Assembly: GCF_041956535.1 (NCBI RefSeq)
Contig: NW_027192217.1
Location: 240,196 to 304,195, forward strand
Source of the DNA: Calcarisporiella thermophila CBS 279.70
Lineage: Eukaryota; Calcarisporiellomycota
Direction: 5' to 3'
Length of the DNA: 64,000 bases
Shown here in pieces: positions 23,339 to 36,287 of this stretch. How positions within the stretch are numbered: the stretch's first letter is position 1; every line of letters begins with the position of its first letter. A model generated the notes under the pieces. That model made no database searches. It worked only from the letters and a program-made list of their open reading frames with translations, and was not told the DNA's origin. The position numbers were made by a program, and so were the translations under genes.

Positions 23339-23782
23339 ATGTCAGAACTAAATCTTGATCTCCTAAATAAGAGGGTAGCTATATATACTGGGTCCAATCT
23401 TACAAATGGTTTTTTAATGTTCTGTTATTAGATCCAAGAAGCAACTGTATTGATCTCAGAACTCTCACATTTAAAAGATGGCGCTGTAAGTATTCATAAC
23501 CTAATTATTTTTCCATTTAATATTTTCCTGCAGTCATTTTACATCAACTAACGAATTGAGTTAAGTTAATTTTTGAGCGCAGATGCCAATTTTCTAATGC
23601 ACTTTTTCTACCGCCGCCTGATCGTAAACCAAAAGATATCCTGGAATCTATCCAAAGTAATTTCAATATCTAGAATTTCATTTATTTACTTACCGTAACC
23701 TATATTATTTTATACCTTATATCTGAAAGGTGAACTAAAAAGACTAGAAAAAGAGCGAGATACTCTATTAAAATTAAAATAA
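23339..23782 (+). CDS. Small prefoldin-like coiled-coil protein (ASDURF-like)
   Basis: Four small exons encode about 77 residues, too fragmented to show as an ORF. Joined protein: MSELNLDLLNKRIQEATVLI, then SELSHLKDGALIFERRCQFS, NALFLPPPDRK, and SIQSELKRLEKERDTLLKLK. Two amphipathic helices flank a short hydrophobic hairpin, the plan of prefoldin beta-type subunits. From memory, the closest match is human ASDURF, a PAQosome/R2TP prefoldin-like subunit made from the upstream ORF of ASNSD1, which shares an ELSxLK helix and a SNxFFL-type hairpin. If right, it would join the prefoldin-like arm of the R2TP chaperone complex. It could be another small prefoldin-like protein. All introns are GT-AG and the final exon is in frame to TAA. 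Confidence 0.6.
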
Positions 23783-24140
23783 ATCATTGCCACTTATTTT
23801 ATTTATATTTGCACCTATTATTCGAAGTATTTTTATTTCGTACCTAGAGTGGCAAGATTTAAGCTAGTATCCAAATTCGTATAGTTGCGGAACTCGTGGC
23901 TTGTTCATTATTTTTTATTAGCCTCAATCTATTTTTACAATTTTTTTTGTAGTCAGTCCAAGTTCTTATATTTTTGTGAAATTGATTGCATCAAAAAAAT
24001 CTTTTTGTCCCACTATTCAGATCTTTTCCTTTATTCTATACGACTACCCCCCCATCTATTCCTTTCCAGACTGATGTTATTCAGATATTAGTTTTATTTT
24101 GTTATTTTAGCTAGAAACCCTTAACTACAAATTCCTTTCC
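23783..24140. other. Intergenic AT-rich region
   Basis: T-rich sequence between two plus-strand genes; no gene seen. It holds the promoter of the CigA-type gene. Confidence 0.45.
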
Positions 24141-25786
24141 ATGGCTTGCGGTACACCGGTGTCTGCCAGTTCTAAAGGGCTCCCAGTACATAACAGCAGA
24201 AATGCAAGACTTATGTTGCCTCAGATACATAGAAGAGGCTTACTCAGTATTTTCATCGTCGGCATCACTCTTTTTAGTCTATGTTACATCGCACTTCCCA
24301 CGGAGCAACATCGCCTCATCCTACGGCATTGCCAACAATGCTCATTCTTTCTAGGCAATCGTCCTCTAAAAGACAATATTTTGAAGCAAGCAATAGCTCA
24401 TGGTGCTGAAGAATTTTTTCCTGGTCAGCCTGATGTTAACAAGCTAGCAAATGCTCCTGCTCAAATGCCTGAAGCTTTACAATCAGAGCCTGATTATATT
24501 AAAGCACTACGACAAGTGGAGCCTATTCCAGAAGACAATAGTGAGAAATATTTAACATATATCGGTATGTTTATCTTTTGTGGATCAATATTTAATTTAA
24601 TATTTTCACAAATTCAGTCGTATTAATTTTAAATTTTTTTATATTTTATAATTTAGGTTGCTCTGGCTTTCACAATCAGCGAATCGAACTGGCAAATGCT
24701 TTTATGCTCGCCCACCTGCTCAACCGTACTCTTTTGATGCCACGAGCGTTGCTTGGCACGGTTGTGGGTTGGCGACCTTTTGACGCTGGGCTCCGATCCC
24801 ACGGACTTCACCGCAAAAATGGACTCGAAGACTGTGCTGCATCTCCTCCTGGAGTAAATAAAACTTGCGATCATGCCAACCAATATACATACCTTTCGTG
24901 GGAGTATCTTTACAACTTCAATGATATCCGTTCCTATGTTCGTTGGATTGAGCGCGAAGATTATTCGATGCAATGGTTGCGTAAAAAGCTAGATATAGGC
25001 GAGGAGGACATTTTTCTTATCAAGGATAGCAAGCCCTACGAATACATTATATTTGAACTCAGCAATAGCTCTCATTCTACAGACAAATATGACTACAAGA
25101 TTTCCGTTGATGATTTGCGCCGCATTCCGCATAAACTCATTCATTTCGGCAGTCTTTATGGTGGATACCGTATTTTACTTGAAAGCTCCGAAAACAAACA
25201 GATGTACGACCAGATTATGGAGAGCTTTGTTGTATCCCAGCCAGAGATAGTCGAGACAGTTGACTCAGTTGTTGAGCGCCTTGGTGGATCCTGGCAATAT
25301 AATAGCTTACACGTGCGAGTGGGAGATGGGATGTTTCAACGTAATTCTCGTGTTTGGATGTCACAAATCTACAACGATTTGGTACGCGCTGTGCCTCCAC
25401 CTCCGCTTGATCGTCGCTTCCAGAGCACAACCGCCGAGGAATGTTTAGCTCAAGGAGTAGATTTGCTTTTCCTAGCAACAGATGCGCGCTCTCCACGCCA
25501 GAATAAATTATTTACCAAATTTTATAACGACTATCCCTGTATAATCACTCTTGGAGACGTGTTCGACCTGTCCACCTCTCCGATCAATCAATTGCGCAGC
25601 CCGTATGATAATTTACCACTTGGCCGATTCTTTATCCCACTTGTCGATGCTCTCGTGGCAGCACGAGGTGAGCAGTTTATTCCAACGAGAATGTCTACCT
25701 TCTCTAGATATGTTTCACTGGTACGCAAGAAAATACGAAAAGAAGAAGGATTACCAGAAAAGGGGCGTAATTTACTCTCATTATAG
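24141..25786 (+). CDS. Type II membrane O-fucosyltransferase-like protein (CigA type)
   Basis: Two exons encode about 520 residues. The N-terminus is cytosolic and basic, followed by one signal-anchor helix (residues about 32-52, RGLLSIFIVGITLFSLCYIA), typical of Golgi glycosyltransferases. After the intron the lumenal domain begins GCSGFHNQRIELANAFMLAH, an N-terminal nucleotide-sugar-type block with GFHNQR. It then has MPRALLGTVVGW and, later, SLHVRVGDGMFQRNSRVWMS, similar to the acceptor/GDP-fucose HLR motif. DLLFLATDARSPRQNKLF and SPINQLRSPYDN follow. The overall plan matches the fungal CigA/O-fucosyltransferase-like family. Donor and acceptor sugars are unknown; transferase activity is inference. 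Confidence 0.75.
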
Positions 25787-26185
25787 CCTTCACTATCCTT
25801 TTTTATATTATCCTATGCATTTTTATTTAGGTGTTTCTTTTCTTTTTGTTTTAATTCTAATACCGCTTTACCCCCTTTTCCTAGTTCTTTTTTTGGGTCT
25901 GGACGATTCATCTGTTTATTTCATAAATCCTTACGCATATCCTTGTTCTTTCTTGTAACTACTTTTTTGCAACTTAATTTCTGGTGCAGAGTTAAATAAA
26001 ATCCGATACAACCAATCTAACCATCTCGATCGCACGATCATACCAATTGTGTAATAGTTTGATTTTCCTATATATTTGAATTAATGTCTGTTTTATTTTT
26101 TTTTTCTTATTCAGTTTTCAAAATGTTAAGTTCAAGCTATTCCAAAGTCCAAAATCTCTTCGTGACAAATACATGTATATATAAA
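25787..26185. other. Convergent 3' region
   Basis: AT-rich flank with an AATAAA-type signal near 25995 on the plus strand. No gene seen. Confidence 0.5.
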
Positions 26186-27439
26186 CTATTCATCTTCATC
26201 TAAGTCATCCAAATTTTCCTCAGCAAATAATTCCTCTTCCACAGTAACATCTCCCTCTGCAGTATTTCTGATTGAAAGTGACTGCATATTCTCAGACACT
26301 TGACTATCCGGCTCGTCATTGTTTTGATTTGATTCCTCACCCTCATCTTCACGTTGATAATCAGTAAAGTCAAATACATCATCTCCTTCATCATAGTCCC
26401 CAGCCTGCTCGCCCCAAGAAGGATTGAATTCGAACAAATCTCTACCAGACATTCCCTGTGATTTGCCGGCCTTAAATGCTGCCTCCTTAGCCTTTCGCTT
26501 CGCTTCAGCCTCAGCTTCACGTTTAACTTGGCGATTGCGTTTCCATTCTTCGAATGTTTCCTTGGTGACTGGGGTGAGATTTGGTCCAAGTTTGTGCCTT
26601 TCAACCTCCAAGAAATCCTCAAGAGAGATTTCTGCCTTTTCTTCTTCAGACTTCTTCTCCTTCTTTTTAAGAATAAATCCTGGGGGTAAAGCATGCCGAT
26701 ACTTGCAGTTTTTACCTCCGTTGGGGCATTCCCAGAACCACCCATATTTTCCATTCTCGATTGCTTCCAAAAAGTACTTGCAAACAATGTCTGTTGTTGT
26801 TCGCGGATTGCCATGTTTGGAGAGAACAACCTGCTCCAATTTCTCCTGGTCCCATTTATCCATTGTGTCTAGAATAATCGACGTGAGAACAAGAATATAG
26901 AAAAAGTCTCAAAATTCAAATCTACCTTTCTTTCTTTCGTCATCTCGCGCATCAGTGTAGAGATCAATCTTGGCACTCTTACGATCAATAGTAAGATCAT
27001 GTGAGAATTTACATTTATCGCCCTTTTGGCATTGTCCCTCCTTGAAGAATGCACATAAAACAGTTTTCGGATCTGTTCCGAATGGAACCTTTTGTTGTTG
27101 AACTGGTTTGAAGAGCTCTGCCAATTCATCTTTCTTTGCCCTCTCAGCCGCCTTCTTATCCTGTTGTGCCTTCTTCTCTGCCTCCTTTGCTGCCTAGAAT
27201 CATAAATGAGAAATTAAGATATCTGATTAAAATGTTTAAGAATCCATCATCGTTAAGATACAAACCAATGCTTTCCGATTACCAGCCGTCATAACCTGCT
27301 GCTGAATCTGCTGTACCTGACGCTGGACCTTTGCAGATTTGTTTTTGTTTTTGAGGCCAAAGGTTTTATCTTCAGCGACCTTTTGTTTCTGCTTCTGGAC
27401 TGATTTATCACTCTGTCCCTTCTGTTTTTTTGGCGGCAT
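26186..27439 (-). CDS. TMA46: DRG-family regulatory protein (Tma46/ZC3H15)
   Basis: A ribosome-associated partner that stabilises the translation GTPase Rbg1/DRG1. Four exons. The start at 27439 gives [20 protein letters not shown], a very basic N-terminus, then [20 protein letters not shown]. The first CCCH finger is [19 protein letters not shown]. The second is a longer one with [20 protein letters not shown] and [10 protein letters not shown], ending [11 protein letters not shown]. Both and their spacing are diagnostic of the family. The DFRP region has [13 protein letters not shown], then [13 protein letters not shown] and [11 protein letters not shown]. The C-terminus is very acidic. Head-to-head with UMP-CMP kinase, 259 bp apart; this divergent promoter holds TGATGTCATCA (27591-27601), one base from a CRE. 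Confidence 0.92.
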
Positions 27440-27698
27440 TCTGGGTAAATCTTCTAGTTTTGAAAATGTTGGTAGGAATAAAAAAAATAAGAACAAAAAT
27501 TAATAGAATGTCGAGTTATTTGTTAATCGCGATGCAAGAGTTGAGTGTAAAAGAGAATTTAGGTGCAATGAAAAATCGTAAATAAAATGGTGATGTCATC
27601 AATTGGGCCAACCAAAGAATATTCAATTAGAGTTTCAACATAGGATGTTCTTTACATCTTGTTCATCCCTCTCATTTTAATTGCAATCCTCTTAGCCA

Positions 27699-29011
<1,313 letters not shown>

Positions 29012-29364
29012 ACTTCAATATTTACACCCCGAATTCTGCTGATAATTTGCTCTTTCTTACCTCCATGCTCCTTTACGATAAATTATTGAAGATCTATGAT
29101 CTTTGTTGAAATTAGAATATAGAGAAATATTATTTATTAATTAGTGCATTTTATTATTTCCGCCTTTGTCTCTAACTGCCCCCAAAACGACTAAGCTCGA
29201 AGGCTCCTATTCATAAGAGAATTTATTCACACCACTAGCGATGAGTTTGCATATATACATTTTATTATACTAATCAACGTATAAAATAAAAGAGCGCTTA
29301 AATATTGTGAAAGAGTGATAAATAAAATGGGTTGACTGTTTGTACATGTGCATAAACATATAAA
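29012..29364. other. Convergent 3' region
   Basis: AT-rich sequence between converging genes; no gene, repeat or RNA recognised. Confidence 0.5.
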
Positions 29365-30942
29365 TTATAAACTGGCCTCTAACGCGTAGTGAAAGGCCGC
29401 CAATAGTTCTTGTCGGTTGCCGCAATCCGAGAGTTGGCATAATTTTTTAAATATCCAGCCGACATGCTCAGCTTCGTTGTCTCCTGCTCCGTACACCAGC
29501 ATTCTCTCAAGTTCGCAGATTTGATGTGTCTCGAGCAATTGGACTGCTTCAGCTAGTTCGATAAATTCCTGATCCTTATCTATAAACCATTCGTTATTGT
29601 TTTCCCTCCTCACTAGGCACTGCAGAATAGCCAGCCGTGGTAGAGCTAATAAGACAAAAGGCTCCAGGGATTGTGCGTCCTCGGAAGAAAACAGCTCCTT
29701 TTTTAGAGCGCTTGATAGGGCCTCTGAGAGTAGCCGTGAGAGCTGGCGGACTTGGTGGGAGCAAGCGAGGATGCCATATTCGGCTGGTGCTTGGGTGTGT
29801 TGTCTACCGTTAGTGATGGATTGTCGCAGGAGCGAAATATAGCTTGTGCAGAGGCGCGATTCGAATGCCGACCACGCATGGTCAAAGTCGATAAGAGCGG
29901 ATATTATCTCAGATATTATCTCGGGGTCTAGCGATTTTTTTGTCATGCGTTTGCGAAACACAAGTCTGAGAGTCTCAAAAACAGTGCAGAGCTGCTGTGC
30001 AGGGCCACTCAATTCTTGGTGATATACCTCTAGCCCCCTTATTCTAAAGCCACGGAAAATTGCCTGGCTTGCAAAGAGGATGGACTCTGAATACCCCTGA
30101 CCTGGACAATCAAGACATACACCGAACTATTAGCAAAGAAACCAATTGATCTGCCAAAATCACTTACCTAGCTCTTCTTGATCGATGGCCGGTAACATTG
30201 AGAGATATTCTCTTTGGGCACGGCACATCGATGGGACATATCCCATCAAAGAATAAATCGCAGCCAATAGCGCTGATTGCGCCCGGTGAACTCGCTCGGT
30301 ATGAAATGCAACTCTGTCAGGGCGGGTTGCTCTTCTCAGGTCATTTACAGCTCTGACAACTTCTTCATCTATTGTATCAATAAGCATTAGCATGTGACAA
30401 AGATTATTGAATAATTGAAAGCCCACCTGCACTGTGGAACACGGAAAGAGAATTTGCTTCGCTTACTTGGGGAGCCAATTCTTCGTAGCACTTTTGCCAT
30501 TTTTTGTTTGAGAAAATGCGTGCAAACCAATTATGCAGCAGGCACCGTAAGGAGACTGACGGGGCATGAGGAGCTGAGGATGTTGGAGAAGCATTGCAGG
30601 TAATAGAGATGGAGCGTCGGGAGACAGAGAATATTTGCAGAATAGACGGCCGCGAAATGTTGGAAGCCATTCTAGCAGAATATCGGAGCGAGGATGTGAA
30701 AATGACGCGAGCTCGGATACAAGCAGTTGAAAATCTGACTCCAAGGTCATAGTCTCTGAAACGGGTCTTTTATACTCGCGTCTTTGAGCCTGCATATAAC
30801 CATATTTTGCAAGATAAATCCTCATTTTTATTATGGGGAACCAATGTATTGCGGGGAGAGAGCAAAAACCAGTAAATCCATGAAAAACCTTTTCCACGTG
30901 GTTGAATTGTAAATGTATGAGTTGGTGGGTAGCACCAATCAT
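29365..30942 (-). CDS. Lst2-like protein (lateral signalling target 2 family), no FYVE domain seen
   Basis: About 450 residues from several exons. The C-terminal two thirds match the conserved alpha-helical region of Lst2/ZFYVE28 proteins as I know them: LCHMLMLIDTIDEEVVRAVN, RVHRAQSALLAAIYSLMGYV, SILFASQAIFRGF, FDHAWSAFESRLCTSYISLL, then LLALPRLAILQCLV and AVQLLETHQICELERML. In animals Lst2 is an endosomal negative regulator of EGFR that ends in a FYVE finger. Here the protein stops at HYALEASL with no finger. The N-terminal part is harder: I start at 30942 (MIGATHQLIHLQFNHVEK). One intron near 30580-30650 must change frame to reach LLHNWFARIFSNKKWQKCYE. Starts only 85 bp from MDP-1 on the other strand. 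Confidence 0.6.
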
Positions 30943-31027
30943 GTGTGTTGTGGCTTCCTCAATCCAGAGTTGGGTATGGTGCTTTTTATTCCTATATCCA
31001 AGTTCAGGGCCGCTATTACGAAAGGCG

Positions 31028-31891
31028 ATGGAATTCAGCGATCTACGTAGGCTTCCGAAACTAATTGTATTTGTAAGTGATCGCTTCGTCGGACCTATTA
31101 CTATAAGCGTCTAAATTTCTCATTCCTTATGTCATATATCCATGTAATCCAAAAGGATCTCGATTTCACCCTGTGGCCTCTTTGGTATATCTTTAGTCAA
31201 TCCATATAATGAGTATATCCGCTAATTAAGAGTTCAAAATATTGAAGGATTGATACCCACATAAGCGGGCCGCCTTTCAAGATTGATTCCAAAAGAACTG
31301 CTTGCGTTACGAGCTGGTATTTTAATTATATATTTAACATTACATTCATTGCGAAGGTGCTAATTTTGACTCATAACCGAACAAGTGAAAATGAACCAGT
31401 ACAGCTATATAAGGATGTCCCTGCCATCCTTCACGCAATCAAAAACATGAAAGATGTGAAAATAGGTATCGCTTCAAGAACCCATGAGCCATTATGGTAG
31501 GATATAGCTCCTAGGAGACTCGGGAGGACTCTGTTGACTAATTCGTTAACACAGGGCTAAACAGATACTGGAGATCATGCCCATTCCCAATGGAGAGAAC
31601 TCTTTCTGCACGCTGCAGTCGATGATTGACCAGGCTGAAATATATCCTGGAACCAAGCTGAAGCACTTTTCCAGATTCCATGATCGCCTTAAAATTGACT
31701 ATAAGGACATGCTCTTTTTCGACGATGAGAAGAGAAACATTGATGAGGTTGGGCAGAAATTAGGTGTGCACAGCGTATTAGTCAAGGGGGAGCTGACCTA
31801 TGGCGATTTTCAACAAGCACTACAAGAATTTTCAGCACACACAAAAGACATTACTGCGATTCATTCCCACATTGCATCTAGACTTATATGA
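31028..31891 (+). CDS. HAD-family magnesium-dependent phosphatase 1 (MDP-1)
   Basis: A small cytosolic HAD phosphatase, linked to protein-tyrosine or fructosamine-6-phosphate dephosphorylation. Five to six exons. Exon 1 (MEFSDLRRLPKLIVF) ends directly before the motif I exon DLDFTLWPLW; the next exon gives IDTHISGPPFKID. Then LYKDVPAILHAIKNMKDVKI, GIASRTHEPLW (motif II Ser) and AKQILEIMPIPNGENSF. The last exon has IYPGTKLKHFSRFHDRL and the motif III/IV block DMLFFDDEKRNIDEVGQKLG. All catalytic Asp residues are present. About 190 residues. One join near 31310-31365 is uncertain. Head-to-head with the Lst2-like gene; convergent with pyruvate kinase. Confidence 0.88.
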
Positions 31892-32045
31892 ATTATATCC
31901 TAGAGATAATAGAGCTGTTCGTGAAGGTTATTATTTATTCAAAAATACTGAAAATAAAATTTTTTGGAGAGGCTGCCATTAACAATAGAAAAATAGTGGA
32001 CGAAAAAATAAAAGAAAAAATCTTACGATAATTTCCATTAAATAC

Positions 32046-34114
32046 TTAGTAAAATTCTGGAACTTGTAGTATTCGTATAGTATTTGAATTACCTACACCT
32101 CCTCGCCAGCCTTGAATTGCGATGACCGTACTTCCAGGTTTAAGCAGTCCTTGCTTAGCACCCTGCTGCATTCCCCAACGAAGGCGCGCATCGACATCCT
32201 CTTGCCAGCTAGGATTCTGGGCTGGGTTAGGACGCGGATAGGGATAGAGCAGTGGGTAGCATCCCCGATAAAGATGTACTTGACGGGAGCAGATAGGATT
32301 GCGTGTGATAGGAATGATCGGAACAGAGGGGCGATATTTTGCGACGAGACGGGCCGATTTACCGCTAACACGAGGCCCCAAATTAGTGTACATAAGTGAT
32401 ATCTATTGCCCGTAAGAATTTTATTTTACCTGGTGGTTAATACAAGGATTGCTCCTGCCTGTTGCTCGTGAGCAGCTGATACAGCCGAGGATGCCACAGT
32501 TTCGGTTGTTTCAGTTGGCCGAGGCTGCAGAGCTCTTAGCTCATTGAACAAAGGGGGATAGCATATCACCGACTCGGCCAAAACGCAAGTTTCGTGCATG
32601 GTACTCACTGTCAAAAGAGTGCAATTCTATTTCTCAGTATGCAAACACTTCCCCATAATGTCGGTACTATTACCTGCTTCTAAGGGATATATCCCCTTTG
32701 CCGTCTCGCCAGAAAGCATAACGCAGTCTGCACCATCAAGAACAGCTAGCGATATTTACAAAATACAAATAATAATTAGATTGCATTGGGGGGGTGGGGA
32801 GGGTAGATGAGGCAATTATACCATTAGCAACATCGGAAACTTCTGCGCGAGTTGGTCTCGGGTTGTATGTCATAGTCTCGAGCATTTGAGTAGCACAGAT
32901 AACCGGTTTTCCGGCAAGATTGCACTTTGCAATCATCATTTTTTGGGCGATAAATACACGGGAGCTTATACGTGTCCCTGTAGAGTTAGGAATTATTTGG
33001 GAAAAAAAAATGATGGGTATGTTGTTACCTGGGGATTTCTATGCCTAGATCACCACGAGCGACCATGACGCCATCGCTTTCCTCGAGAATTGAATCGAAG
33101 TTGTCGACACCTTGGTGGTTTTCGATCTTGGCAATCACCATGATATCTTTGCCCTTTTCACCCAACACTTTACGAATATCTCGAATATCTTGCGCGCTGC
33201 GGATAAATGAGGCAAAAATCATATCTACGCCCTGCTCAACTCCAAATTGTAAATCGGATTTGTCTTTTTCGGAGAGAGCGGGCAGATCCACGCTGCTGCC
33301 GGGAAGATTGACCCCTTTTCGGCTTCCCAGCTTTCCGTTATTTCTAGCTACGACGCGAATTACATCTCCCTCGACATCCATCACTTCAAAGGTGATCACA
33401 CCATCATCAACATATATCTTTTTGCCTTTCGAAATGACCTTGGGTAGGTTTTTGTAGTCTACGAAAACTATCTTTTCATCGCAACATTCTTGATAATTCT
33501 CATTAACAGTAAAAATTATCTCCATGCCTGCTTTAATTTCGATCTAACGCACAAAATATCAAATTCTTTTCATTTATCCGAACCCTCATTATAGATACTT
33601 ACCTCTCCATCGTTCATTACCATTCCAGTCCTGATTTCTGGTCCCTTTGTATCAAGGGCGATTGCCACCGGCCGCCCTGGACGTTCTTTATATATATAAT
33701 ATATACATATTTGGTAAAAGTGCGGAGTTCAAGCCAATCAATTCTTACCTTCACAACTCTGGCGAAGGTTGCGAATGACGGAAGCATGGTATTCATAACT
33801 TCCGTGCGAGAAATTTAGACGCACCACATTCATTCCAGCTTCCCGCAATTCGTTCATCATTTCTACACTATTGGTCTTGGGACCTATTAAACAGAGTAAG
33901 TATTAAATAGAAATATAGCTAATGACAAATAGAAAATCTTACCGATAGTGCATATAATGGAGGTTTTACGAATATTCTCTGGTTGAAGATTGAGCGGATC
34001 GATGGAACTCACCTGATGCATCATGATGAATTTAGGAATTGAGATCGAGAAATGTTGAATGACTAAAACTTTTACCCATTCAAACGAGGTCTTGATTGTG
34101 TCATCTGTATACAT
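32046..34114 (-). CDS. Pyruvate kinase
   Basis: The last step of glycolysis, PEP + ADP to pyruvate + ATP; potassium- and magnesium-dependent. About seven exons. The N-terminal substrate block is [12 protein letters not shown], then [36 protein letters not shown] and the B-domain [14 protein letters not shown]. The active site is [13 protein letters not shown], preceded by [20 protein letters not shown]. Further blocks are [20 protein letters not shown] (with the usual [14 protein letters not shown]) and [11 protein letters not shown]. The C-terminus ends [23 protein letters not shown] at 34114. The first intron (about 34013-34076) has a length divisible by three and no stop, so an unspliced form would read through. 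Convergent with MDP-1, 154 bp apart. Confidence 0.94.
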
Positions 34115-35768
34115 AGCGGAAGCGGTGGGGTAAGACGATTGTGATATTTTACAAAGCGTGATGGGGCTGATTTTTTAAAATTGCAACAAATGTGGGTATG
34201 AATCGAAAGATGCGCACTTCGATGAAGTGAATGGCAGAAAAAAAAAATAATGAGAAAAAAAAAGGACTGCTTTTATATGAAGCAAGAGAACCTGGAATTT
34301 GGTAAATTCGATACATGCAAGAATTCGACCATTAAAAAGGGAACTGGTTCGTCTACTCCTATTCATCCTGCCTGGAGCTGCATCGCCTCGAAATCTTCAA
34401 TTAGAAATAGATAGAGCATTTTCCTCGTCACCTTGCCAAACCTCCACTGCCTAAAAAATAGGACTCAAGATATCTTCCCCGCTAAAAAGGAAGTATATAT
34501 TCCCGCTGTGGCCATATTTCAGAGTCGACTTCATTTTACTAGGTCGCGTCTCCCGCAGTATTCTTACAATATCCTCTTTTCACACCAGAGCCCTGAATAT
34601 CAATATCCCATAGTTACAAGAGTAATTGATTTGCTTTCGCTACTCTTATACTATGTTTCCAATTCAATTTACTCTACTATTATCAATCCGCCCAACTCTT
34701 AAAAGCTACTGTGAAAAATATATATTTTTTTCGTGCTTCTCTTACGCATATTGCAAAAAAGATGGACTGAATGGGATCATCATTGGTATCAATTCTCCAG
34801 AATCAATGTATCCCAGCGCTTACAGAAAGTGCAGGATTTTGAAATGATTTATACTCAACAAGCAGCATTCGAGAAGCCCAGAGGACTTCACCATAGCGAC
34901 TGATGTTGGGTATCCAATATTTTGGTTTCGTGATTTGGTTTATGGGAAGCCAAACAATGACAGACGCACAACAGCAAGCCTTGGGTGCATTTGCGTAAAT
35001 GTTTTTTTGCCGCTGTGACAATTAAGCTTTGGCTTTTCGTTTTTCTAGCAATCCGATATGGATATGGCATTAGGATGTACTAAAGAGGGGGATTCTGAGC
35101 CCAGAAGCTTTGCCTGTGTCTTTGAGTTTAGGGCCAGACTCAACGATACAGATCTTGAGGCTCTCTATTTGCTCAGCTACGAGCCAGTGAGTTTGACCAT
35201 CCTCCTATGTCTTAGAGCCGAAGAAGGAAGCGATAACAAGCTAGAGCCTAGCATTCTGGTGGCATGATCAGAGCAGGCAGAACCAGAAGGATTGTCAAGA
35301 AACCATGCCTCTTCCGACAGGCAAAAGAGTAAGGCTGCTATAAGCTACTCGAGATGGAGAACGATGGTTCGACGATGAAGTGGGAGAGATAGTAAGCCTG
35401 GCATAGTGGATATTGACCCCAAGGATATTGATCGAAGCCGTCCTCCCGGAGAAAAAGCTACGCAAGCAGCGATTGCGCGGGAAAAAAATTATTCGAATGT
35501 GGGGTGGGATAGCGGAAAAAAAGGATATTAATTATTTTGTGTCTAACATCTCCTGAACCTTGCTGGCGGCCCATTGGCTGGGAGAATGCGCGTTAATTTA
35601 ATACGCTATTAATTTATATTGTTCGTCCTGCTCTCATAGTAACCCTCCCCCGCATATTTCGAGACGTTTGTGCCTCCACCAAGCACCTCTTTACTCAATA
35701 CCGGTCCTTTCCCCTGGATTTCCTCTTTTTCCTCTATTTTACTGTTGCTGCGCACTGCCACATTAATC
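34115..35768. other. Long intergenic region, no confident gene
   Basis: 1.65 kb between divergent pyruvate kinase and the GPI-type gene. Open frames at 34433-34702 and 35058-35267 (the latter with FACVFEFRARLNDTDLEALY) have mixed composition but no family I recognise and no clear splice partners. The second is a possible relic or orphan exon. The rest is AT-rich. Confidence 0.4.
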
Positions 35769-36287
35769 ATGGTGCCAAGGGTTATCTGTGTATTTCTTTT
35801 GATAGGCATAGCTCTAGGTCAGAGCTTGAACAGTCAGGGAATGATTCGGGTTCTTTCACCTGCACCAAATACAACGCTTTCTCGGAATCAGCGCATCACC
35901 ATTCAGTATGGATTTGCGCAGTTGGGGGATGGTGAATACAATGCAAATATAGGAGTGATCAAATCTTTGAGCGATCAGGACTTTTGGCGTACAATTGAGA
36001 CGGGGATCAAGAAACAGCATGAAGGCAGCACTAGAGTTGAAAATGTACAGTCATTCACGCCTAGCTGGAGCTTTGAGAAAGAATGGACAGTATGGGGAGA
36101 CATGGCACCGGGAGAATACTACTTTGCGACAACCGGGTCAGCAACGCTCAAAAGCGGCATCACAGTCACCAAAATTAGCCCGGGAGCGGGCGCTGTGAAG
36201 TTTATAGTGAGTTCTGCGGGATATATCTCACTGTGGAGGGGATTGTGTGGTATTTGGATTGCGGTTGCAGCTCTTATGCTTTTGTAA
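35769..36287 (+). CDS. Secreted GPI-type protein with Ig-like/Kre9-type domain
   Basis: 172 residues without introns. The frame is open from 35670, but the first ATG is at 35769, directly before a signal peptide (MVPRVICVFLLIGIALG). The mature part has a compact beta-type domain, IRVLSPAPNTTLSRNQRITI then QYGFAQLGDGEYNANIGVIK, FTPSWSFEKEWTVWGDMAPG and EYYFATTGSATLKSG. This resembles the N-terminal domain of Kre9/Knh1 and Ser/Thr-rich GPI proteins of fungi. The C-terminus is hydrophobic (GLCGIWIAVAALMLL) with small residues before it (VSSAGY), as in a GPI-addition signal. Probably at the plasma membrane or wall. Function unknown; family similarity moderate. Confidence 0.72.
   Translation: MVPRVICVFLLIGIALGQSLNSQGMIRVLSPAPNTTLSRNQRITIQYGFAQLGDGEYNANIGVIKSLSDQDFWRTIETGIKKQHEGSTRVENVQSFTPSWSFEKEWTVWGDMAPGEYYFATTGSATLKSGITVTKISPGAGAVKFIVSSAGYISLWRGLCGIWIAVAALMLL

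Noticed and set aside
31000-31123. Extra N-terminal exon of the Lst2-like gene starting at 31123 (minus)
   Set aside because: It would overlap MDP-1 exon 1 (31028-31072) antisense and needs a 34-nt intron. The MDP-1 exon joins cleanly to its catalytic motif, so I start the Lst2-like gene at 30942.
33041-33457. Plus-strand frame over pyruvate kinase
   Set aside because: Antisense shadow of a clearly conserved exon.
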